Below, piece after piece: positions 25,685 through 34,045 of a stretch of DNA of 57,247 nucleotides. Source of the stretch: CAZMRW01 sp964568805. GTDB lineage: Bacteria > Pseudomonadota > Gammaproteobacteria > Methylococcales > Methylomonadaceae. The first letter of the stretch is position 1, and each line of letters opens with the position of its first letter. A program made the position numbers and the translations under genes. The DNA is taken from positions 1-57,247 of the forward strand of contig CAZMRW010000015.1 of the NCBI GenBank assembly GCA_964568805.1, written 5' to 3'. Under the pieces are notes generated by a model, which was not told where the DNA came from, made no database searches, and saw nothing but the letters and a program-made list of their open reading frames with translations.

Positions 25685-26071
25685 TCAAGACTGCCGCGCA
25701 TAGCTGATGGTAAGCATCTCCCACTGGTGCCCGTCGGGTTCGTTCCAGTAGATGTTGCGGCCTCCCAGTTGCGTGTTAATCTGCATATCCACGGGGCCAT
25801 GCACTGTGCTGCGATACTTGATTCCAGCCGCCTTGATTCGGCCGAGAATCGCGTCGAACTCGTCCTGCCCGACGCGGAAGCAGTAGTGATGGACAGGGAA
25901 GTCTTCATCCGTTTCTATATAGTCGAGGGTCAGCCCGTCATTGATGAAAACAGGGGCAAATGGACCCGGTCCTGATTCCGCCCATGGCACGCCAAGCAGA
26001 TCTGCCAGGAGCTTTGCAGAAGCAACTTTGTTGTGAGATGGCACTATGAAATGATCGAGTTGAATGGTCAT
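25685..26071 (-). CDS. VOC/glyoxalase-fold protein
   Basis: A 128-residue vicinal-oxygen-chelate superfamily protein: TIQLDHFIVPSH at the start, HHYCFRVG in the middle, and GRNIYWNEPDGHQWEM near the end supply the typical His/Glu metal-site pattern. Members include glyoxalases, dioxygenases and antibiotic-binding proteins, and the substrate here is unknown. I prefer the ATG at 26071, preceded by GAGGAA. An ATG at 26086 lies inside that ribosome site. Confidence 0.8.
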   Translation of the reverse strand: MTIQLDHFIVPSHNKVASAKLLADLLGVPWAESGPGPFAPVFINDGLTLDYIETDEDFPVHHYCFRVGQDEFDAILGRIKAAGIKYRSTVHGPVDMQINTQLGGRNIYWNEPDGHQWEMLTISYARQS

Positions 26072-26473
26072 CGCTGGATTCCTCATTCTGGGAAGGATGG
26101 TGGGCTGTTCACCCGGAAGCTGTCTTAGCTACGCGAACCGGACGGGGCACGAAAGTCCGAAAATTGGTAAAATGCCGCATGTCCGCTCAGATTGAACATT
26201 TTATTGGAGCGGACCCGTGGCGGCAAGACCTGATTCAATTATTTTTATTGGAAAAAGAATTCCTGTCGACTGAGGATGCTGCGGTTTTGACTGTAGCAGA
26301 TTTCGTTAAAAAGATCCGTTTTTTTCTGTGATCGTCGGAAAGCATGCAAACTTAATGAATAGCGGATAGAATTAACAAACAGGCTCTGGTTTTTCCGGCT
26401 CGCAATACCAGGCTGCGGCGATGACATCCGATGAGATTCAACGTCATTTTTAATTTGTTTTTATCCATTTACT
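26072..26473. other. Intergenic stretch upstream of the transporter
   Basis: About 400 bp between the VOC gene and the YidE-type transporter. It holds one small open frame (listed separately at 26179-26331). I saw no clear promoter, terminator or repeat. Confidence 0.4.
26179..26331 (+). CDS. Possible 50-residue small protein
   Basis: An ATG-to-TGA frame of 50 codons beginning MSAQIEHFIGADPWRQDL. Amphipathic and acidic in the middle, it ends in KKIRFFL. No clear Shine-Dalgarno precedes it. It could be a real small gene, the remnant of a longer one, or chance. No homologue is recognised. Confidence 0.25.
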   Translation: MSAQIEHFIGADPWRQDLIQLFLLEKEFLSTEDAAVLTVADFVKKIRFFL

Positions 26474-28132
26474 ATGCAATGGCTTATTGAGCTATTTATT
26501 AACCAGAACTCCGTTCCACACACTTTGTTGATTATCAGCCTGGTGGTTGCATTCGGTCTGGCATTGGGACAGCTTTCGCTATTCGGTATTAAGCTGGGTA
26601 TTGCCGGGGTGCTGTTTTCCGGGCTGATTTTTGGTCATTTCGGCAATCAGATTAGCGCCGACGTCATGTCCTTTCTGCGTGAATTCGGGTTGATTCTGTT
26701 TGTATATGCCATCGGTCTTCAGGTTGGCCCCGGTTTTGTCAGCTCATTTTTTCGTTATGGTATACGTTTCAACGCGTTGGCAGCGGCTATCGTGATTCTG
26801 GGTGCGCTACTGACAATAGCGATCAGTCATTTCGGTGATATTCCTGTGGCGGTCGCAGTGGGCCTGTTTTCCGGCGCAACGACCAATACTCCGTCTCTGG
26901 CTGCGGCACAGCAAATACTGGGTAGTTTGCCAGCTATCGATAGCCAGACCCTGAAAATGCCCGGTTTGGGTTATGCGGTTGCCTATCCATTTGGTATCGT
27001 CGGCATTATTTTGTCGATGCTGCTGATCAAAAAACTATTCAAGGTCAATATCGAAGCCGAAGCCGATGCGTTCGCCAAAGTCCAGCAGGACAACGCACAT
27101 ATCCCGGTTTGGCAGGATTTAACCGTTGAAAATTCCAATCTCCACCAACGCAGCATCGCCCGGATTCCGTTTTTTGATGGCGTGGTCATTACCCGTATTC
27201 TTCATGATGGAGAAGTGGGTATTGCCACACCGGACAGCCATTTGTTTGTCGGTGACACGGTGCGGGTGGTCGGTGACAAAGATTCGTTGGAAAACCTTAA
27301 AATTCTGATCGGGCCCGAATCGACGATCGACCTGAAGCAAGCGGCGAAGAATCTCGACAGCCGCCGTTTTGTCGTCACCAATAAACAGGCGATTGGTCAA
27401 ACCATTGGCCAGCTTTGCTTAAAACATGGTGTGACCATTTCCAGAATATACCGTCCGGATGTCGAATTTTCACCTACGCCCGCAGTGCATGTGCATTTTG
27501 GCGACGAACTGCATATTGTGGGCAGTCAGGAAGCCCTGGCGGCGATAGAAAAAGTCCTGGGCAATTCATTGGATGAGCTTAATCACCCGCAAATCGTGCC
27601 GATTTTTATCGGTATTACCTTGGGTGTGTTACTGGGCAGCTGGCCAATTTCCTTGCCGGGTATTCCGTCGGCGGTGAAACTGGGGCTTGCGGGCGGGCCG
27701 TTGATTGTCGCCATCATCTTAAGCCGCATTGGTAACTGGGGGGCGATGACATGGCATTTACCCAAAAGCTCCAATATTATTTTGAAAGACATGGGCATTG
27801 TATTGTTTTTGGCCTGCGTCGGCCTTAATTCCGGGGATCGCTTTATTGACACATTGCTGCATGGAGATGGTTTTTACTGGATGGGCTGCGCCACTCTGAT
27901 TACTTTACTGCCGTTGCTGGCGGCGTCTTTTGTCGCGCAACAGATGTTTAAAACCAATTTTCTGTCGCTTTGCGGCTTGTTGGCAGGCAGTATGACCGAC
28001 CCGCCGGCCCTGGCATTTGCCAATGGCCTTAATCCATCGGCGGCGGTGTCGATCGCCTATGCGACCGTTTATCCGCTGGTGATGATTTTGCGAATCATCG
28101 CCGCGCAGTTGATTGTTTTGTTTATCGCCTGA
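26474..28132 (+). CDS. YidE/AspT-type putative transporter with TrkA_C domains
   Basis: A 552-residue inner-membrane protein made of two related membrane halves (about residues 10-190 and 375-552) around a cytoplasmic middle with two TrkA_C (RCK_C) ligand-binding domains (about 205-370). The duplication motifs GATTNTPSLAAAQ in the first half and GSMTDPPALAFAN in the second are diagnostic of the aspartate:alanine exchanger / YidE family. The substrate is unknown; family members studied exchange amino acids or dicarboxylates. No obvious ribosome site precedes the ATG. The large PEPCK-like gene starts 68 bp downstream on the same strand, hinting at co-expression. Confidence 0.88.
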   Translation: MQWLIELFINQNSVPHTLLIISLVVAFGLALGQLSLFGIKLGIAGVLFSGLIFGHFGNQISADVMSFLREFGLILFVYAIGLQVGPGFVSSFFRYGIRFNALAAAIVILGALLTIAISHFGDIPVAVAVGLFSGATTNTPSLAAAQQILGSLPAIDSQTLKMPGLGYAVAYPFGIVGIILSMLLIKKLFKVNIEAEADAFAKVQQDNAHIPVWQDLTVENSNLHQRSIARIPFFDGVVITRILHDGEVGIATPDSHLFVGDTVRVVGDKDSLENLKILIGPESTIDLKQAAKNLDSRRFVVTNKQAIGQTIGQLCLKHGVTISRIYRPDVEFSPTPAVHVHFGDELHIVGSQEALAAIEKVLGNSLDELNHPQIVPIFIGITLGVLLGSWPISLPGIPSAVKLGLAGGPLIVAIILSRIGNWGAMTWHLPKSSNIILKDMGIVLFLACVGLNSGDRFIDTLLHGDGFYWMGCATLITLLPLLAASFVAQQMFKTNFLSLCGLLAGSMTDPPALAFANGLNPSAAVSIAYATVYPLVMILRIIAAQLIVLFIA

Positions 28133-28200
28133 GAGGAGCGATTGACTCAACGGTCTGAGTTTGCGATATTACGGTATTATCAATCAATACAGACGTTCCT

Positions 28201-31200
28201 ATGGATTACAAACAAGCACTGGGCCTGGACAATCGTCCGCTCGATCCGTCCGCCGAACGTCGCAAGCTGCATCTTTATATCAACTTGAAACTGGCCTCCT
28301 GCGGCCAGCCGGCCTGCATCAGTACCGAATCTAAAGAGTTGCTGGATACGGCGCAGGACCTGTTAAACAGCCATCTGGAAAAAAGCCGTCAACTGGCGGG
28401 CGAATCCCATTATCCGGCCGACCAGCGTATCCAGTCGTTTCTGAACCGCTATCTGGCGGATTTGAATCTGGAAAAAGTTCCGCGCCTGCCCACGATGACC
28501 TTTGAGCTTGACCGGCACGGCGTAGCGAGGGAACTGTCGCTGCCGATGGATGAGGATGTCTTTCTGTCGGACATCGTGTCCAGCTACCGCGTCAAGCAGG
28601 GCGTTCTGCACAATCCCGCCAGCGACCGTCGAACGACCGAAGGCTCGTTTCACATCGCCGAAGGCGGCCTGCCGGTGCCGGGCGACAAAAAACAGGTTCC
28701 GAAACTCACGTTCGCCCGCATGCTGGAACACGCGCTGAATCCGCCTGCCGAGATGTTGATTCTGCCGTTCACCGCCAGGCAAACCACTCCGGCCAGAATG
28801 TTCGCCTCGCTGCTGCTGCGTCCAGTGGTGTGCCCGGCGGTTCCCGGTATTGAACCGGAAAAAACGATGGAAATCCGTTTTTTCGCGCCCGGCAATCTGG
28901 TCAGCAATCTGGATTTTGTCGAAAGCATTTTCGGCAATGGCGGTAACCCGGCCTTGCCGCAATTCGATGCCGCGCTGGACATCGAACATTGGACAGGGCA
29001 TTCGGGCTGCGTGATTCTCGCTCCGCATCTGGCGAAGCTGAGCAAAAAAGACGTTGGTTTGCCGCATTGGGATGAAGCCACGGAACGCCAGCGCCAAGAA
29101 GGCATGTGCTGGCGGGATGAAGACGAGCTGTATAACAATGGACAGGCATTCAAACTCACCTGCCGGGAAGCATCGGGCGTGATCGTCACGCTGCTGGCCG
29201 ATAATTATTACGGCTACTGCAAAAAAGAAGTGAAAACCCAGATCAGCTTTGCGGCGAATCTGTTCGGCGCGGCGGAAGAAGAGCATGCCGGCGGCGCCCT
29301 GGCATTCCAGCGTTTTAATCACGGCGACGAGTTTGGCGTCGGCAGCCTGACCCGCGAACCGGGTTATGATTTTGACGACATGGCTTACCGCTATGGCGCG
29401 ATAATGGACATCCAGCCGGAAGGTTATGCCTTCGACCGGCATTTTCCTGAAATCGTCTATGTGCCGCAGGATCTCAGGATGAATCTCAACAGCCAGAAAA
29501 TCACCTGGCTGAAAAACGGACAGGCGCATTCAATCCGCCTGCGACCCGGCAAGATTTATATTCAGCCCAACGGATATAAAATCGAAATGCAGAAACACCC
29601 CGGCGCACCGTCGTGGCGTTTGGTCGGCACAGCGGCTGAAGGCACGTTCTGCCACAAGCCCTGCACCGTGTCCGGCGGCGGCAAATCGGAAATTTCCAAA
29701 TCGATTGAAGATGCGGTAATTTTTGCCTCGCTCTATGTCGATGATTTACAGAACGATCTGGATCAGGTTCAGGCGATTTTCGATAAAGACTATCGCGGAC
29801 GTTTCCGGCCTGGTTTCGAAGACGAAGACCACTCGCCTGAGCGTCCGGTGTTGAGCAGTGAGCGCAGTTTAGGTTCGGTGATCAAATTGCTGTCGCCGTC
29901 GCCGACCCATACCGAGGAATACCGCGCCTGGTTAAAAGCGATTCCGCCTGGCATTCTGGCTCTGGTGTTTTTAATTAAACGCTTCTATCGTTCGGAATGG
30001 GGCGACACATGGCGTCAACACCTGTCGGTGGATGTGATCGATGGTGCGCCGGGTCATGAACTTAAACTCGACGCTCGAAAAATTGTATCGATGTATTTAC
30101 GGGTCGGTTTCAATCAGGAAAGCGGCTGGCGCACCTTCAAAACCCGCCAGGACTACATTCCCGCCGAAAAAGTGCAAATGGAAGACGATATTACCGCCTC
30201 GACCGTAGTGCCGGTTTTGGCGGTTCGTCCTTTGCTCGCCGATGATAAATATCAGCACAGCATCAAACTGGTTGCCAATTGCGAATACCGTTTGTTCCAG
30301 CGGCCTGATGATGCGATACACCCCGGTTACGACAAGCAAACCGAAGCCAATATGGCAGGCAGCGGCAATTTCATGGCGAATTTTCAGCCGCTGCACGGGG
30401 ATGAACTGGCCAATCTGGTCGAAGACGTCATGACTTTTTCGAAATTCACTCCGCCGATGCGGCAGTTATTGACGGGCGCTTATCAGGCCGGCAAAGGTTA
30501 TGTAGTGTCATCGGCGCATCCGCGATTGATAAACGGCAAGCCGTCGAAAAATCCGCGCTATCTGGAAACCCGCTCCGATCTTATTGCCCCCTTGCGCAAA
30601 TACGTGGCCGAAGTCGGCGCGCGGCTGCACCGCAAAATTCCGCTATCTCAACCGGTTTGTTATGCGGTCGATGCGGTACTGACCGGTCGGCGCAATAATC
30701 CGCCTGAACTGGAGCACGGCATCCGTCCGCTGGCGGTTTATAATCCGATTCATTATCAGGAACTGCCGGAACTGTTTATGGATTTTATCTGCTCACTGAC
30801 CGGCAAATCGCCTTCGACCACCGGCGCGGGCAGTGAGGGCGCATTGACCAAAGGCCCGTTCAATGCCGTGCGGGCAACGGCGGATTTAAACAATGCGCTG
30901 GTGTCGTTTATTTTGACCGGCTATGCAGGTTTTTCCAGCTCAGCCGGTTTTATCGGCCCGGATATGCGCGTTGATCACGATATCAGCCTTCTGATTCCTG
31001 AAATCTGGGCTCGGTTGAAGCATTTCGAACGCCAGCCCGATTATCTGATTGCGCATGGTTATCTGGAAAAACTGGATGACTTTGATTATCAGGGTCAGCG
31101 CGTGCTGGCCAGCCGTTTGGGCTACCGGATCACCAGCCTGTTTGTTCATGGCTTATTGGGAAAAATTTTCGATAATCCTTCGGCGGTATTCAGCGACGAG

Positions 31201-31689
31201 ATTTTGCAGCCGGAACGTCAGGATCTGGCCGTGTTTGTCGATGGCGTGAACAATATCGTCGAGACCCAGCAGCGGGTTGCCGGCCAGTATTTCAAAGACG
31301 GCAGTATCGAGGAAGCCTGTCCTCCGCTGTTTATGCTGTTGCATATCATGGCCGACGGGCACTATCAAGGCAAGGACGTCAATCATGAAGACATTCGGGC
31401 GATGTTTACCCGTCAAAATTTGCTGGCTTCGGATTGGTACAAGGAACGATTGGAATTAAAACAACGGCGCGATGCCGAGTTGTGGCAGCGCCATGTCGAA
31501 GATCTGGATGCGTTTATGCGGGATGGCCGCCATGCCTCGTTGCACAACAGCCTGAACATGGCCAAGCGTTTGAAGACGGCTCAACAGAAACTGGCGCGTG
31601 TGCAGAGCGTGGATTACTTGAACAGCCTGGTAGGAACGATTGGCTCGGACCCCTTGGGCGAAAGCCGTAGCCGACCGCCGCTGTCGTGA
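28201..31689 (+). CDS. Very large PEPCK-like protein, possibly PPi-type PEP carboxykinase
   Basis: A soluble protein of 1162 residues without signal peptide or membrane segment. A P-loop-like motif, TVSGGGKSEIS at about 489-499, resembles the kinase loop of GTP-type PEP carboxykinase (PSACGKTN). A Gly/Ser-rich motif, TGKSPSTTGAGSEGALTK, starts near residue 866. The size matches the pyrophosphate-dependent PEP carboxykinase family (about 1100-1150 residues), which makes PEP and PPi from oxaloacetate and phosphate, or the reverse. I infer that assignment from memory of the family and it is not certain. The protein is otherwise an uncharacterised conserved giant. The upstream gene is a YidE-type transporter. 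No ribosome site is visible. Confidence 0.55.
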   Translation: MDYKQALGLDNRPLDPSAERRKLHLYINLKLASCGQPACISTESKELLDTAQDLLNSHLEKSRQLAGESHYPADQRIQSFLNRYLADLNLEKVPRLPTMTFELDRHGVARELSLPMDEDVFLSDIVSSYRVKQGVLHNPASDRRTTEGSFHIAEGGLPVPGDKKQVPKLTFARMLEHALNPPAEMLILPFTARQTTPARMFASLLLRPVVCPAVPGIEPEKTMEIRFFAPGNLVSNLDFVESIFGNGGNPALPQFDAALDIEHWTGHSGCVILAPHLAKLSKKDVGLPHWDEATERQRQEGMCWRDEDELYNNGQAFKLTCREASGVIVTLLADNYYGYCKKEVKTQISFAANLFGAAEEEHAGGALAFQRFNHGDEFGVGSLTREPGYDFDDMAYRYGAIMDIQPEGYAFDRHFPEIVYVPQDLRMNLNSQKITWLKNGQAHSIRLRPGKIYIQPNGYKIEMQKHPGAPSWRLVGTAAEGTFCHKPCTVSGGGKSEISKSIEDAVIFASLYVDDLQNDLDQVQAIFDKDYRGRFRPGFEDEDHSPERPVLSSERSLGSVIKLLSPSPTHTEEYRAWLKAIPPGILALVFLIKRFYRSEWGDTWRQHLSVDVIDGAPGHELKLDARKIVSMYLRVGFNQESGWRTFKTRQDYIPAEKVQMEDDITASTVVPVLAVRPLLADDKYQHSIKLVANCEYRLFQRPDDAIHPGYDKQTEANMAGSGNFMANFQPLHGDELANLVEDVMTFSKFTPPMRQLLTGAYQAGKGYVVSSAHPRLINGKPSKNPRYLETRSDLIAPLRKYVAEVGARLHRKIPLSQPVCYAVDAVLTGRRNNPPELEHGIRPLAVYNPIHYQELPELFMDFICSLTGKSPSTTGAGSEGALTKGPFNAVRATADLNNALVSFILTGYAGFSSSAGFIGPDMRVDHDISLLIPEIWARLKHFERQPDYLIAHGYLEKLDDFDYQGQRVLASRLGYRITSLFVHGLLGKIFDNPSAVFSDEILQPERQDLAVFVDGVNNIVETQQRVAGQYFKDGSIEEACPPLFMLLHIMADGHYQGKDVNHEDIRAMFTRQNLLASDWYKERLELKQRRDAELWQRHVEDLDAFMRDGRHASLHNSLNMAKRLKTAQQKLARVQSVDYLNSLVGTIGSDPLGESRSRPPLS

Positions 31690-31757
31690 AACTTGCCGCA
31701 GGGCGCAGATTTTGTGTTTTAGAATACAGAAATAACCTTAAATCCATTTTGCTTTTT

Positions 31758-31781
31758 GGGTTGCCAAACAGCAGTCAACCC
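31758..31781. repeat. Intergenic inverted repeat
   Basis: GGGTTG (31758-31763) and CAACCC (31776-31781) could pair around a 12-nt loop in the spacer after the PEPCK-like gene. The stem is short and lacks a T-run, so this is only a weak candidate for a dispersed intergenic repeat. Confidence 0.3.
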
Positions 31782-31932
31782 AACCTACCCAATGAGATCG
31801 CCTTTTACTATGGTCTCCGAAAAAACTTAACCAATACAGTATTTCGGTAACATTTTTTGAATTGTGTTTAGCGGCCACGGCAAAGAACGGTTAAGATTAG
31901 AAACCTTAACCTGTAACCGATGGAGGCTGAAA

Positions 31933-32328
31933 ATGAGTTTTAAAAGCAGTTTATTAAAGATAGCCATTCAATGGACTCCCGACTTTTTGATCATCTGGGT
32001 GGCAAATATAATTCTTAAGGGCATTGCCGAACTGATTGATTTGAATTTTGATCTCGACACCCGGAGTGCCTATGTTCAAACCAGGCTCTACGGGGAAGAC
32101 GACATCATTGAAATTTGGCTGGATGGTTTTGCCATTATCAGCGATGACGGATCCCACAGATTGATCATTCAACACGCTGATTCGAACCGGCCCTGGCTGC
32201 ATAATTTACTCGGACGTATCGCCGGAAAAGAGTTGAAAATTCCTGTTATACCGCAATTGGCGGCCCATATTGAGCTGATCTCGGAGCTGTTAAATGCCGA
32301 AAGTCCGGAACAGGAAAGAATCGATTAA
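31933..32328 (+). CDS. Small protein of unknown function
   Basis: 131 residues. It begins MSFKSSLLKIAIQWTPDF with one hydrophobic stretch (about 12-38) that may be a membrane anchor or buried helix, followed by a mixed alpha/beta part containing YGEDDIIEIWLDGF and a Glu-rich tail. No family is recognised. GGAGG sits 7 nt before the ATG, which decides this start; the open frame reaches upstream to 31864. Confidence 0.65.
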   Translation: MSFKSSLLKIAIQWTPDFLIIWVANIILKGIAELIDLNFDLDTRSAYVQTRLYGEDDIIEIWLDGFAIISDDGSHRLIIQHADSNRPWLHNLLGRIAGKELKIPVIPQLAAHIELISELLNAESPEQERID

Positions 32329-32396
32329 TGGCCAGACTCGATGCGTTATGCCAATAATCTGATCCAGGCAATAGCCTGTTCCTTTTTTTCATTGGC

Positions 32397-33251
32397 TTAT
32401 CCTGTCTGCCCCGAATAATGGTCGCTGCATTCCTTTTCGCGGCCGCGGACGACGCGCCGGCCGGCAGCGGCGCCGCGCGTTTCGGTGACGACGGTATGCT
32501 GACCTTCGTGATGCTGGTCGTCGTAAAAGAAAATCACCACCCAGTCTTTGACGCGTTCCAGCTGGTGGGCGCGCGCGGTATTCGAATAAAGGGCGGTGAA
32601 ATGCCAGCCCTGTTTGGTTGCGTGCATGATAGGCAGCCAGGCTTCGCCGCCGGGGTTGAAACGTTTCGGCGCGATGGTCGGCAACTCGCCATCCTCCGCT
32701 TTTTTCCGATATTGTTTGTCGATATGCAGCAATAAGCTGACCGGCGGCTCGGCCATTTTTTGCTGTGGTTCGACTTGCGGCCGGCGATAACCCAAGACAT
32801 GGGCCAGCCAGGATTGAACCAGTTCGATTTTTTTCGTGCTGAAGCCGGGAACTGTTTTCAGGCGGCCATTATGAGCTGCCAGTTCCAGCGCTTCCAGGGT
32901 GTCGATGTGCAGCGTTTCGATGATCCTGTGCGCCGACCGGGGGCCGATTCCCGGTATTTGCTCGAACAACGCGACCGGGTCATGTCCTGCCTTTAAACTT
33001 TCCAGACGGCTCATGCGACCGGTCATCACATATTCGCTAATGGATCTGGCAATGCCTTCGCCGATGCCTGGAAGGTCCAGCAACGCCGAGAAACCTTTGT
33101 GCTGAAGCAGTTCATCGACCGGTTCGGCCAGGGTGTCGATCGTTTGAGCTGCGTTCACATAGGCGCTGACCCGAAACGGATTGGCCTTCTGCACATCCAG
33201 CAAATCGGCGATTTCGCGAAGTTTCGATGCAATGTCTTTATTTTGAGTCAT
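32397..33251 (-). CDS. Helix-hairpin-helix protein with Pol-X-like N-terminus and no polymerase core
   Basis: A 284-residue protein. Residues 1-75 match the 8-kDa HHH domain of family X DNA polymerases (KLREIADLLDVQKANPFRVSAYVNAA, then DLPGIGEGIARSI). A second HHH (QIPGIGPRSAHRI) follows near residue 98. The palm, fingers and PHP domains of bacterial PolX are absent. The C-terminal 110 or so residues are a separate module ending in TETRGAAAGRRVVRGREKEC. It should bind DNA non-specifically, but the enzymatic role is unknown. It starts 6 bp after the upstream phosphoribosyltransferase, so the two form an operon. Confidence 0.85.
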   Translation of the reverse strand: MTQNKDIASKLREIADLLDVQKANPFRVSAYVNAAQTIDTLAEPVDELLQHKGFSALLDLPGIGEGIARSISEYVMTGRMSRLESLKAGHDPVALFEQIPGIGPRSAHRIIETLHIDTLEALELAAHNGRLKTVPGFSTKKIELVQSWLAHVLGYRRPQVEPQQKMAEPPVSLLLHIDKQYRKKAEDGELPTIAPKRFNPGGEAWLPIMHATKQGWHFTALYSNTARAHQLERVKDWVVIFFYDDQHHEGQHTVVTETRGAAAGRRVVRGREKECSDHYSGQTG

Positions 33252-33257
33252 TTCGCA

Positions 33258-33917
33258 TTAACCGTTAACATCGAGGGAGTCTGCATCGTGCGTGTTCGGC
33301 TGAGGTTTTTTAGCCGCTTCAAGCAGCATCAGGGCATCTTCTATCTGCCGGATGCTTACATCGATGTCGTGCCTCTGCTTGATTTCCCGTTGCAGCAGCG
33401 CGGAATCGAGATTGACCGGCGCTATTTTGGGTATCATGCTCGACAAATCCTCGTTGACCGCCCAGGGGTAGATAATCCATCGCCATGTGCTGACCGTTTC
33501 GACATAAAATTCGGGAATGAATTGGGAAACGATTTTAAGGTGCAGGGCAGCGGTGCGCAATTCGTTGAACGCGCCGCATTGCCGCAGATGCTCGACGCCA
33601 ACCTGAAACGTTTCGCCGCTGTCGCAGACATCGTCCATCAGCAGTACGTTTCTCCCGTTGATATCGGCGTTTAACGGGTATTTGACAAAGGCTTCCTGCT
33701 GTTTAAGAGTGCCTTGATAGTGCTCTATTTTGAAACCGGTCATGTCAGTGATGCCGAGCATATCCGACAGAATACGTCCCGGTATGTAACCGCCTCGGGC
33801 GATGGCGACGATGATATCGATACGGACATGCGCCGTGCGCAATTGCCGGGCCAGTTGGCGGCACAGACTGTAAACCTCTTCCCACGTAATCAACGTACAG
33901 GGCAATTCGTCAGACAT
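33258..33917 (-). CDS. Phosphoribosyltransferase-family protein
   Basis: 219 residues of the type I PRTase fold. The PRPP-binding motif VLLMDDVCDSGETF is at about 87-100. The upstream loop VAIARGGYIPGRILSDMLG and the segment TGFKIEHYQGTL are also typical of xanthine/hypoxanthine-guanine-type PRTases. The C-terminal 60 or so residues are an extra, probably helical region. The acceptor base is unknown, or the protein may be regulatory. It is first gene of a two-gene operon with the HHH protein. Confidence 0.85.
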   Translation of the reverse strand: MSDELPCTLITWEEVYSLCRQLARQLRTAHVRIDIIVAIARGGYIPGRILSDMLGITDMTGFKIEHYQGTLKQQEAFVKYPLNADINGRNVLLMDDVCDSGETFQVGVEHLRQCGAFNELRTAALHLKIVSQFIPEFYVETVSTWRWIIYPWAVNEDLSSMIPKIAPVNLDSALLQREIKQRHDIDVSIRQIEDALMLLEAAKKPQPNTHDADSLDVNG

Positions 33918-34045
33918 CTAAAATCCTCGGTATGATTTGGCATTGGATTACGGAAACGATTCTATGCTTTACATTGAGTCTTTTGTGCCCGCTGTTGCAA
34001 TCAGCGCTTAAAGTTTTTGGCGATCACGTTACGGTTTCAAGGCGG

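Noticed and set aside
28363..29529. 388-codon minus-strand open frame opposite the PEPCK-like gene
   Set aside because: Antisense shadow created by codon bias of the 1162-residue gene; its product has no recognisable domain and no ribosome site.
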